From contig CANSDD010000073.1 in NCBI GenBank assembly GCA_947645535.1, positions 1 through 8,020 on the forward strand: a stretch of 8,020 bases of DNA, given 5' to 3'. The translations under genes were made by a program, and so were the position numbers. The notes under the pieces were generated by a model. It saw only the letters and a program-made list of their open reading frames with translations. It did not search any database and was not told the DNA's origin. Shown piece by piece: positions 1-5,441 of the stretch. Position 1 is the stretch's first letter; each line of letters begins with the position of its first letter. Source of the DNA: an uncultured Mycoplasmatota bacterium (GTDB taxonomy: Bacteria > Bacillota_I > Bacilli_A > RF39 > UBA660).

Positions 1-1204
1 TCAAGGATTTCAACCAATTTCCTATTTGAGTGCATAAGCCTACTACAGGATTATTAAGAGTTGCTAAAAATTGATTTCCATTTTCTGTTTTCATGCGAAT
101 ACCAAGTCTTCTTGCTTGAGCATCACCTAATGTAGAACAAGAACCTACTTCATAATACTTTTGTTGTCTTGGACTCCAAGCCTCAACATCACAAGATTTT
201 ACTTTTAAATCAGCTAAATCTCCACTACAACATTCAAGAGTTCTAACAGGAACATCCATACTTCTAAAGAATTCAACCGTATAAGACCACATTTTATTAT
301 ACCAATCCATAGCAGCTTCTGGTTTACATAAAACAACCATTTCTTGTTTCTCAAATTGATGAACTCTATATAAACCTCTCTCTTCTAATCCATGAGCCCC
401 TACTTCTTTTCTAAAACAAGGAGAATAAGAAGTCATAGCAATTGGCAAATTCTCTTCTTTAATAAGTTGCCCTTTAAATTTACCAATCATAGAGTGCTCA
501 CTTGTTCCAATTAAATATAAATCTTCATTTTCTATTTTATACATCATAGCATCCATCTCAGCAAATGACATAACGCCAGTGACAACATCACTTCTTATCA
601 TAAATGGAGGAATACAATAAGTAAATCCTTTATCTATCATAAAATCTCTAGCATAAGCAATCATAGCCTCATGTAGTCTAGCTATATCCCCCATTAAATA
701 ATAAAATCCATTTCCTGTTGTTCTACCTGCTGCCTCTTTATCTAATCCACCTAAAGCTTCACAAATATCAGCATGATAAGGAATTTCATAATTTGGAACT
801 ACTGGCTCTCCAAAACGTTCTATTTCAACATTTTCACTATCATCTTTTCCAATAGGAACAGAAGAATCAATCATTTGCGGAATAATCATCATGATTTTTT
901 CAATTTCTTCTCCTAATGTTGTCATTTCATTTTCTAAATCACTTACAGTAGCATTTATTTCTACAACTCGTTTTTTCTTTTCTTCTGCTTCTTCTTTCTT
1001 TTGTTCTTTCATTAAAATACCAATTTCTGAACTTGTACTATTTCTCTCTTTTCTAAGATTATCTACTTGTAATTGAAGTTCTCTTTTTCTATCATATTTT
1101 TCACTTGCTTCATCTACAAGTGGTAATTTTTCATCTTGAAATTTTTTCTTTAAATTCTCTTTTACTAAATCCTTATTCTCTCTTAAAAATTTAATATCTA
1201 ACAT
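1..1204 (-). CDS. serS: seryl-tRNA synthetase, 3' end cut by window edge
   Basis: Cytoplasmic class II aminoacyl-tRNA synthetase that charges tRNA-Ser with serine using ATP. The start is ATG at 1204-1202, six bases after a strong GAGGAG Shine-Dalgarno (1216-1211), and 401 codons are visible; bacterial SerRS usually has about 425 residues. Residues 1-110 give the lysine/glutamate-rich N-terminal helical arm that grips the long variable arm of tRNA-Ser, beginning MLDIKFLREN. The catalytic core follows: the serine-binding GTSEHS at 233-238, motif 2 from CFRKEVGAHG (263-272) to RVHQFEKQE (280-288), and VGSCSTLGDAQARR (353-366). Oddity: the motif 3 region starts normally (TLNN, 382-385), but the next 16 residues do not resemble the family and lack its conserved arginine. 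No other frame stays open there, so a simple frameshift does not explain it. Expression is probably controlled by the serine T-box just upstream. The family assignment is secure; the integrity of the C-terminus is not. Confidence 0.96.
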   Translation of the reverse strand, partial: MLDIKFLRENKDLVKENLKKKFQDEKLPLVDEASEKYDRKRELQLQVDNLRKERNSTSSEIGILMKEQKKEEAEEKKKRVVEINATVSDLENEMTTLGEEIEKIMMIIPQMIDSSVPIGKDDSENVEIERFGEPVVPNYEIPYHADICEALGGLDKEAAGRTTGNGFYYLMGDIARLHEAMIAYARDFMIDKGFTYCIPPFMIRSDVVTGVMSFAEMDAMMYKIENEDLYLIGTSEHSMIGKFKGQLIKEENLPIAMTSYSPCFRKEVGAHGLEERGLYRVHQFEKQEMVVLCKPEAAMDWYNKMWSYTVEFFRSMDVPVRTLECCSGDLADLKVKSCDVEAWSPRQQKYYEVGSCSTLGDAQARRLGIRMKTENGNQFLATLNNPVVGLCTQIGNWLKSL

Positions 1205-1234
1205 ATTATTCTCCTCTTTTCTATAAATTTTATC

Positions 1235-1288
1235 AAAAAAAGACTATACTTAGGAGCACATGATGCGGTACCATCCTAATTAGTCTTT
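1235..1288 (-). terminator. T-box intrinsic terminator ahead of serS
   Basis: Rho-independent terminator that competes with the T-box antiterminator. AAAGACTA (1288-1281) pairs with TAGTCTTT (1246-1239), and TTAGGA (1279-1274) pairs with TCCTAA (1255-1250), with a small internal loop between the two helices. A T-run at 1241-1235 follows. The T-box sequence AGGATGG overlaps the upstream arm, as expected for a mutually exclusive fold. The same element would also stop any read-through from the upstream transporter gene, after which no separate terminator is visible. Confidence 0.92.
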
Positions 1289-1427
1289 CTTAATTTAGAT
1301 AACGGTATTCCCGGAAATGTTTTCATTTCTCTTAGAAGTAGATTCATAATATCCCTCTATTCATTTTCACCAACCATGAACTCTCTATAAAAGTTTTTAT
1401 TATTACTATTCTTCATCAACGATTTAC
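1235..1427 (-). promoter_or_regulatory. T-box riboswitch, serine-specific (leader of serS)
   Basis: Transcribed leader that binds uncharged tRNA-Ser and lets transcription continue into serS when serine charging is low. Family landmarks in order on the minus strand: the Stem I base GTTGATGAAG (1420-1411), the AGAGAG element (1386-1381), GGTTGGTGAAAATG (1375-1362), the specifier loop GAATCTA, in which TCT (1342-1340) is a serine codon followed by the usual purine, the F-box CCGTTA of the Stem IIA/B pseudoknot (1305-1300), and the T-box AGGATGGTACCGC (1277-1265). The consensus is close to AGGGTGGNACCGCG. The UGGU that pairs with the tRNA acceptor end would face a tRNA-Ser discriminator G by a U-G wobble. 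A serine specifier directly ahead of serS makes the assignment self-consistent. The 5' end is inferred from the promoter. Confidence 0.95.
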
Positions 1428-1433
1428 AAATTT

Positions 1434-1462
1434 ATTTTACTCTTTTCTAAAAATACTGTCAA
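1434..1462 (-). promoter_or_regulatory. sigma-A type promoter of serS T-box transcript
   Basis: The -35 is TTGACA (1462-1457), the spacer is exactly 17 bases, and the -10 is TAAAAT (1439-1434). Transcription is expected to start near 1427, just ahead of T-box Stem I. The -35 hexamer contains the TGA stop codon (1461-1459) of the transporter gene, so the promoter begins inside the upstream coding sequence. The consensus -35, ideal spacing and correct position make it convincing. Confidence 0.9.
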
Positions 1463-2754
1463 GATACTAAAATCCCCATTTTTATTCTTTTTTCATCTTC
1501 TTCTATTTTCTTAAATCCAAGTTTTTCATATAAAAAGCAAGCATGATCGTTATTTTTATGTACCCATAAAACAATATTATTCGATTTATTTTTTTCTATA
1601 ATATCTTTTAAAATAGATGTTCCTATTTCACAATTTCGATACTCTTCTTCAATAAATAATTCTTCAATTAAAATCGTATTTTTACTAGTTTCATAATATC
1701 CAACTGTACCTATTTTCTTATTATCTACAACAATCATAAAATAAGAATGTAATTGTTTCTTTAAAGTTTTAGAAATATATTCTTTTATTTTCTTTTCTTC
1801 CTCATAATCAGTAATCTCATCTGTAATTACTGTTTTTAGACGATATTCTTCTATTTTTTCAAAATCATTCTTTTTAGCTTTTACCAATTCATAAGTTTGA
1901 TCTGGATTAATATGAATCGTTACATAAATAATTCTAGAATCAAAATGACGCAATCTATTTTCAGCTTCATGTATGTATTGATGTGCTCTCATAACAGAAA
2001 GATTTGGATCAACACTTACTTCTGCTACTAATTTATAATAAGAACCATATTTTAAAACTAATAAATTATCAATATGACGAATATTTTTTTTTTCTAATAT
2101 AAGATTTCGTAAAGTATTTAAATACTCTTCATCTGTTTCTTGTTCTTCTAATATTGTACTCATATTTTCTTTTAATACTTCAATTCCAATTTTTAAAATA
2201 AATAATCCTACTAAAATAGTAGCTATCATATCTGCATATTTAAAAATAGAGAAAATATTTCCTAATTGCATCAATAATACAGATATAAGTACAACAATAG
2301 AACTAATTACATCAGTACTACTTTCATAACCACTTGCTAATAAAATATTATTTTTATATTCCTTACCTTTTTTAATAATATATCTAGATAATAAAAATTT
2401 TAAGATAACAGTAATAAAACTGACAAAAGCTACAATCAAACTTGGAATAACAATTTCTTTTTTGGGTGCTTCATAAATAATTGACAAACCTAAAAATAAG
2501 ATAACCAAACTAATGATAATGCTTGTAATATATTCTATTTTTCCATGTCCATAAGGATGTTTTTCATCTGCAGGTTTTTTAGATAAATAATTTCCTACTA
2601 CTGCTACTAAATCTGTGGATAAATCACTAAAGGAATGAACTCCATCTGCAATAAGAGCACTACTACCTCCAAGTATTCCAGCTATAATCTTGATAATTGA
2701 TAAAAAAATATTTGTAATCATACTAATACTCATTACTTTTGTTACTTGATCCAT
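1459..2754 (-). CDS. cation diffusion facilitator fused to a C-terminal GNAT acetyltransferase domain
   Basis: A membrane metal/proton antiporter of the CDF family carrying an extra enzyme-like domain, 431 residues. ATG at 2754 follows AGGGAG (2767-2762) by 7 bases. Residues 1-200 hold about six membrane segments. Segment 2 carries the metal motif HSFSD (H40, D44), followed by the family signature KHPYGHGKIE (65-74). The segment 5 site reads ESSTD (E144, D148) where most relatives have HxxxD. Residues 205-285 form the cytoplasmic ferredoxin-like metal-sensing domain (IRHIDNLLVLKYG, VDPNLSVMRAH, VTIHINP). Residues from about 290 to 431 look like a GNAT N-acetyltransferase: IEELFIEEEYRNCEIG (363-378) gives the acetyl-CoA loop as RxxExG in place of R/QxxGxG, and NNDHACFLYEKLGF (401-414) is the typical last motif. 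The frame is uninterrupted, and the GNAT part has no good start of its own. CDF ordinarily exports Zn, Mn, Fe, Co or Cd; the metal here and the acetyl acceptor are unknown. It has its own promoter. Confidence 0.92.
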   Translation of the reverse strand: MDQVTKVMSISMITNIFLSIIKIIAGILGGSSALIADGVHSFSDLSTDLVAVVGNYLSKKPADEKHPYGHGKIEYITSIIISLVILFLGLSIIYEAPKKEIVIPSLIVAFVSFITVILKFLLSRYIIKKGKEYKNNILLASGYESSTDVISSIVVLISVLLMQLGNIFSIFKYADMIATILVGLFILKIGIEVLKENMSTILEEQETDEEYLNTLRNLILEKKNIRHIDNLLVLKYGSYYKLVAEVSVDPNLSVMRAHQYIHEAENRLRHFDSRIIYVTIHINPDQTYELVKAKKNDFEKIEEYRLKTVITDEITDYEEEKKIKEYISKTLKKQLHSYFMIVVDNKKIGTVGYYETSKNTILIEELFIEEEYRNCEIGTSILKDIIEKNKSNNIVLWVHKNNDHACFLYEKLGFKKIEEDEKRIKMGILVS

Positions 2755-2769
2755 ACATTCACTCCCTAG

Positions 2770-2795
2770 AAAAAAGTACTATCTGTGTAGTACTT
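2770..2795 (-). terminator. terminator-like or operator-like inverted repeat in the leader of the transporter gene
   Basis: AAGTACTA (2795-2788), a six-base loop CACAGA, then the perfect complement TAGTACTT (2781-2774), with the T-run extending to 2770. In RNA this is an 8-bp hairpin plus U-tract, the shape of an intrinsic terminator. It lies between the transporter promoter and its ribosome binding site, about 10 bases after the predicted transcription start. It may be an attenuator, a block to read-through from the gene upstream, or, as DNA, a dyad operator for a repressor. The sequence alone does not separate these. Confidence 0.6.
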
Positions 2796-2811
2796 CATTA
2801 TATGCTTAATC

Positions 2812-2840
2812 ATTATAAATGAGTTTATTTATTATGTCAA
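2812..2840 (-). promoter_or_regulatory. sigma-A promoter of the CDF-GNAT gene
   Basis: Perfect consensus -35 TTGACA (2840-2835), 17-base spacer, perfect -10 TATAAT (2817-2812). Predicted start near 2805, giving a leader of about 50 bases. A second TATAAT (2802-2797) has no matching -35. A full-consensus promoter in front of a metal exporter would usually need repression, which makes the dyad just downstream relevant. Confidence 0.88.
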
Positions 2841-2902
2841 TCTATCTAAGAAAATTTTCAATATAGATTCTAATATGTAGTCATATACAAATATATGGTA
2901 GC

Positions 2903-3637
2903 TTAATGCTGTAATTTCGTTACTAATCTTTTTTCAAAATCTTTTCCAAATTCATTTTTATCAAATTCTTCATTGTTATTGACATATGTTAAGTCAGCAT
3001 CTTTAAAATAAGCAATAATACCTTTCACATATTTTCTTATTTCTTCTTCATCTTTAAAAACTCTATAATCACTATTTATTGGATGCCAACCATCAGTTTC
3101 AGAATTTACTAAACAATAATTATCATTTGTTTCATCATGATATAATTGACCTTTACCATCAACAATAAAATGATAAACTTTAGAAAGTGTATAAATAGGA
3201 CAACTCCAACTATTTTCTGTTAATTGCTCTCCTTTTTTTTGAAGATGTTGTGCATCAATTGTTATAAAAGATGTTCCACTCGGAATTTCGTAATCTAAAT
3301 CTGTTTTATTTGTCAAAGGAATAAAAGTTATTGGACAAAATCTCTCATTATAAAATGTTAGACTATATACATATTTTTGATTTTCTTTTGCTTCATATCT
3401 TTCTTGTATAGTATAGCATCTTGCATCAATATTTTCTAATAGAATATTTCCTTCTTTATCAGTAATCGTAATATAATAATTATTATATTCTTCACTATAT
3501 GAGATTTTAGATACAACTCCACCAATACCAATAATGAGTGCTTCTTCTAGCATTGGTATAACTTCATCTCCTACTTTTAATTTTTCTCCATAAAAATCTA
3601 TACATTGATTTAATTTTGGCATACTTTCTAAATCCAT
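2903..3637 (-). CDS. hypothetical protein, 244 residues, family not recognised
   Basis: I do not recognise this protein. It is soluble in appearance: no signal peptide, no membrane segment and no obvious catalytic motif. The first 75 or so residues (KLKVGDEVIP, GGVVSKISY, YYITITDKEGN) are beta-rich and read like a small SH3/KOW-type barrel; this is a guess from the pattern. The middle and C-terminal parts are rich in tyrosine, aspartate and asparagine (CPIYTLSKVYHFIVDGKGQLY, then an acidic helical tail ending KRLVTKLQH). I chose ATG at 3637 because AGGTGA (3648-3643) sits five bases ahead of it. An upstream in-frame GTG at 3646 lies inside that Shine-Dalgarno, so the nine extra bases are unlikely to be translated. 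It follows dxr by 114 bases and precedes the transporter promoter; neither neighbour suggests a role. Codon use matches the neighbours, so it looks like a real gene. Confidence 0.8.
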   Translation of the reverse strand: MDLESMPKLNQCIDFYGEKLKVGDEVIPMLEEALIIGIGGVVSKISYSEEYNNYYITITDKEGNILLENIDARCYTIQERYEAKENQKYVYSLTFYNERFCPITFIPLTNKTDLDYEIPSGTSFITIDAQHLQKKGEQLTENSWSCPIYTLSKVYHFIVDGKGQLYHDETNDNYCLVNSETDGWHPINSDYRVFKDEEEIRKYVKGIIAYFKDADLTYVNNNEEFDKNEFGKDFEKRLVTKLQH

Positions 3638-3642
3638 TTCAA

Positions 3643-3648
3643 TCACCT
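3643..3648 (-). promoter_or_regulatory. ribosome binding site deciding the start of the hypothetical gene
   Basis: AGGTGA, five bases before ATG at 3637-3635. It overlaps the in-frame GTG at 3646-3644, which would be the start if the longest reading frame were taken. A Shine-Dalgarno cannot serve a start codon that it contains, so the ATG is preferred. Confidence 0.75.
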
Positions 3649-3695
3649 AGCATTTTATACTACTACTTTTTTTTATTTTTTTCAAGGTCATTAAA

Positions 3696-3715
3696 GGATT
3701 TAGGTTCCTAAAGCC
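3696..3715. repeat. imperfect 20-bp inverted repeat between dxr and the hypothetical gene
   Basis: On the plus strand GGATTTAGG, two bases TT, then CCTAAAGCC: eight of nine positions pair, with one A/G mismatch. No T-run follows on either strand, and the two-base centre is too short for an RNA loop without opening the stem, so it is not a clean terminator. It is better read as a possible protein-binding dyad in front of the hypothetical gene. No good promoter is visible for that gene: a TTGAAA at 3685-3680 and a TATAAA at 3659-3654 are 20 bases apart and too near the start codon. Confidence 0.4.
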
Positions 3716-3751
3716 AATGGATATTATCATCCTTTGTCTAGCACATTATAA

Positions 3752-4900
3752 TTATTTTAAATTTTCTATTTCTTTTTGTGTGTCCTTACGTGTTCTTTCA
3801 TCTAAATTCAATATTTTTTCAATTGTATCTAATTTTTCAGACTTATGTTTTTTTAACATAATTTCAATAATTCTTGGTATATCAATAAATTTTATTTTAG
3901 ACTCTAAAAAGGCATTTACTAATACTTCATCTGCAGCATTTAAAACGACTTGATGGCTATGACCTTTTTTAATTGCTTCAAAAGCAAGTTTTAAACATTT
4001 AAATTTTTCTAAATCAGGTTTTAAAAATTCTAAGTTCCTAATTTCAAATAAATCTAATTTTTCAATATTATTTTTCATTCTATTTGGATAATTTAAAGCA
4101 TATGCAATTGGAATTTCCATTGATTTTGGACCTATGTTTGCCATAATTATTCCATCTTCAAACTGAACCATAGAATGAACCAAACTTTTTTTATGAACAA
4201 CGACCTCTATTTGCTCTGAATCTACATCAAATAACCATTTTGCTTCTATTACTTCAAATCCCTTATTCATCATTGTAGCTGAATCGATTGTTACCTTTTT
4301 TCCCATACTCCATGTTGGATGATTTAATGCTTCACTAATGGTTATTTTATCTGTTATTTCTTTATCAAAGAATGGTCCACCTGATGCAGTAAGTAATATC
4401 TTATCTATTTTATTATTCTTTTCACCATTTAAACATTGCATTATTGCACTATGCTCACTATCAACAGTTAATAATGTTGCATTACTTTCTTTTGCAGTTT
4501 TAATGATTAGTTCTCCTCCTACAACAAGAACTTCTTTATTTGCAAGTGCTACTGTTTTTCCATTCTTTATCATATTATATGTTGGCTCTAATCCAGCAAT
4601 TCCAACCAAAGCTGATACTCCAATATCATAATCTGTTAAATTTGAAATATCTATCATTCCTTGCTTTCCATAATAAACATCTAAATTTTGATATTTTGAT
4701 TGTAATAATTGACTATTCTCTTCTGACATGATATAGACATGCTTTGGTTTAAATTCTTCAATTTGCTCTATCAACTTATCTATATTATTTCCAGCTACCA
4801 AAGTTGATACTTCAAATAAATCTAAATTATTTCTTATAATATTTAAAGTACTTGTTCCAATAGATCCAGTTGATCCAAATATACTAATTTTCTTTTTCAT
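3752..4900 (-). CDS. dxr: 1-deoxy-D-xylulose 5-phosphate reductoisomerase
   Basis: Second enzyme of the non-mevalonate (MEP) isoprenoid pathway: it rearranges and reduces DXP to MEP using NADPH and a divalent metal. It is the fosmidomycin target. The protein has 382 residues, slightly short of the usual 390-400. The NADPH loop GSTGSIG is at 9-15 and ALANKE at 118-123. The metal site is VDSEH (D147, E149) with E216 in NKGFE (212-216). The substrate-closing flap HPTWSMG is at 194-200, followed by KKVTIDSATMMNKG. HKKSLVHSMVQFEDG (236-250) and the C-terminal helical domain complete the family pattern. ATG at 4900 follows TGGAGA (4910-4905). All key residues are present, so it should be active. 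Unlike many bacteria, it is not beside uppS, cdsA or rseP here. No clear promoter is seen; transcription may begin in the 540-base gap upstream. Confidence 0.97.
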   Translation of the reverse strand: MKKKISIFGSTGSIGTSTLNIIRNNLDLFEVSTLVAGNNIDKLIEQIEEFKPKHVYIMSEENSQLLQSKYQNLDVYYGKQGMIDISNLTDYDIGVSALVGIAGLEPTYNMIKNGKTVALANKEVLVVGGELIIKTAKESNATLLTVDSEHSAIMQCLNGEKNNKIDKILLTASGGPFFDKEITDKITISEALNHPTWSMGKKVTIDSATMMNKGFEVIEAKWLFDVDSEQIEVVVHKKSLVHSMVQFEDGIIMANIGPKSMEIPIAYALNYPNRMKNNIEKLDLFEIRNLEFLKPDLEKFKCLKLAFEAIKKGHSHQVVLNAADEVLVNAFLESKIKFIDIPRIIEIMLKKHKSEKLDTIEKILNLDERTRKDTQKEIENLK

Positions 4901-5052
4901 TATTTCTCCAATCTATATATTTCTAAAAAATTACATTTTGTTATGATTAAGACTCTTTCTTCAATAGAACTCCCTCTCATTATGATTTTCTTTAAATTAC
5001 AATATATTGAGATTAAAACATATAAAAAACGTTAAATTATATACTTTTTTTA

Positions 5053-5065
5053 CATTACTATATCA
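5053..5065. repeat. 13-base direct repeat, copy 1
   Basis: CATTACTATATCA, found again exactly at 5243-5255 in the same orientation, 190 bases away. Flanking bases do not match, so it is not the end of a longer duplication. In such AT-rich DNA a chance 13-mer match is possible but not expected within a few hundred bases. Confidence 0.6.
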
Positions 5066-5117
5066 TTTGAATTATTTTTTTCAATTTTCAAGTTCATTTT
5101 ACTAAAATATTTTATAA

Positions 5118-5169
5118 TTTATCCGTCGAACTCACAGTATTTCTTACTTATCCTACATCGACAGATAAA
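5118..5169 (-). other. isolated 12-bp stem-loop, possible structured RNA or binding site
   Basis: Read on the minus strand, TTTATCTGTCGA (5169-5158) pairs with TCGACGGATAAA (5129-5118) around a 28-base loop. All twelve positions pair in minus-strand RNA, one of them as U-G; on the plus strand that position would be a C-A mismatch. This favours an RNA made in the same direction as polA and dxr. The loop itself can form a small AGTA/TACT hairpin (5148-5136). The segment is visibly richer in G and C than its surroundings. No U-tract follows, so it is not a terminator. It matches no riboswitch consensus that I know. Confidence 0.55.
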
Positions 5170-5219
5170 AAATAGCTAATTTTATATTAGTAATATATAT
5201 TTGAATTTTACTATTTATG

Positions 5220-5256
5220 TTGATATAAACTTTCTATTTATTCATTACTATATCAA
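5220..5256. repeat. 8-bp inverted repeat with 21-base centre
   Basis: TTGATATA (5220-5227) and TATATCAA (5249-5256) are exact inverse complements. The right arm overlaps copy 2 of the 13-base direct repeat. It is AT-rich, and significance is uncertain. Confidence 0.4.
5243..5255. repeat. 13-base direct repeat, copy 2
   Basis: CATTACTATATCA, identical to 5053-5065. This copy overlaps the right arm of the inverted repeat ending at 5256; copy 1 lacks such a partner arm nearby. Confidence 0.6.
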
Positions 5257-5441
5257 AAAATTAAATAGTTTACTATAACTAATATTTCATTTTGAATTGA
5301 TTAACTATAATTTCTTGTAAAAATACCATTTCAGCTTTTTCTCAAAATTTTATATTACAATTTGTTACAATTAAAACAAAAGTAACAGGCAATCCCATTC
5401 TTAAATTTAAAAGTTTTAAATTATGTTCTATATATAATTAT

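Larger units (their letters stand above)
4901..5441. other. long AT-rich gene-free region between polA and dxr
   Basis: A stretch of 541 bases, unusually long for this compact window. Both strands are full of stop codons, and no frame shows a family I know or a good Shine-Dalgarno with more than about 30 codons. The only frame touching a gene is a 26-codon one at 4980-4900 whose TAA overlaps the dxr ATG (TAATG); it lacks a convincing ribosome binding site. The region holds a hairpin at 5118-5169, a 13-base direct repeat, an inverted repeat at 5220-5256, and an AT-only 9-1-9 palindrome at 5404-5422. No T-run terminator for polA is evident. It probably contains the dxr promoter, but no good -35/-10 pair stands out. 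It may be decayed coding sequence or a regulatory RNA region. Confidence 0.7.

Noticed and set aside
891..1076. 61-codon plus-strand frame, rich in Phe and Ser
   Set aside because: It is antisense to the coiled-coil arm of serS; the FSS/FFS-rich peptide is just the complement of Glu/Lys codons.
1459..1461. TGA stop of the transporter read as tryptophan (Mycoplasma code)
   Set aside because: Tryptophan is TGG at every position I checked in the four recognised proteins and no internal TGA was seen; a Mollicute using code 4 would favour TGA. Read-through would add only four residues before a TAG.
2882..2897. CATATA-CAAA-TATATG hairpin after the hypothetical gene
   Set aside because: The 6-bp AT-rich stem has no T-run after it, so it is not credible as a terminator.
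3717..3953. 78-codon plus-strand frame
   Set aside because: Mostly antisense to the 3' end of dxr, with no ribosome binding site and no recognisable motif.
4338..4731. Two overlapping plus-strand frames of 97 and 63 codons
   Set aside because: Both are antisense to the conserved catalytic core of dxr, which is certainly the coding strand.
4900..4980. 26-codon minus-strand frame whose TAA overlaps the dxr ATG
   Set aside because: The TAATG overlap hints at translational coupling, but no Shine-Dalgarno precedes its ATG, its AGGGAG lies inside the frame, and dxr has its own good ribosome binding site. Probably chance.
4943..5035. 30-codon plus-strand frame in the polA-dxr gap
   Set aside because: No ribosome binding site or promoter, composition of random AT-rich DNA, and antisense to the dxr leader.
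5404..5422. AT-only 9-1-9 palindrome just after polA as a terminator
   Set aside because: It has no G or C in the stem, no real loop and no T-run, so it is likely a by-product of base composition.
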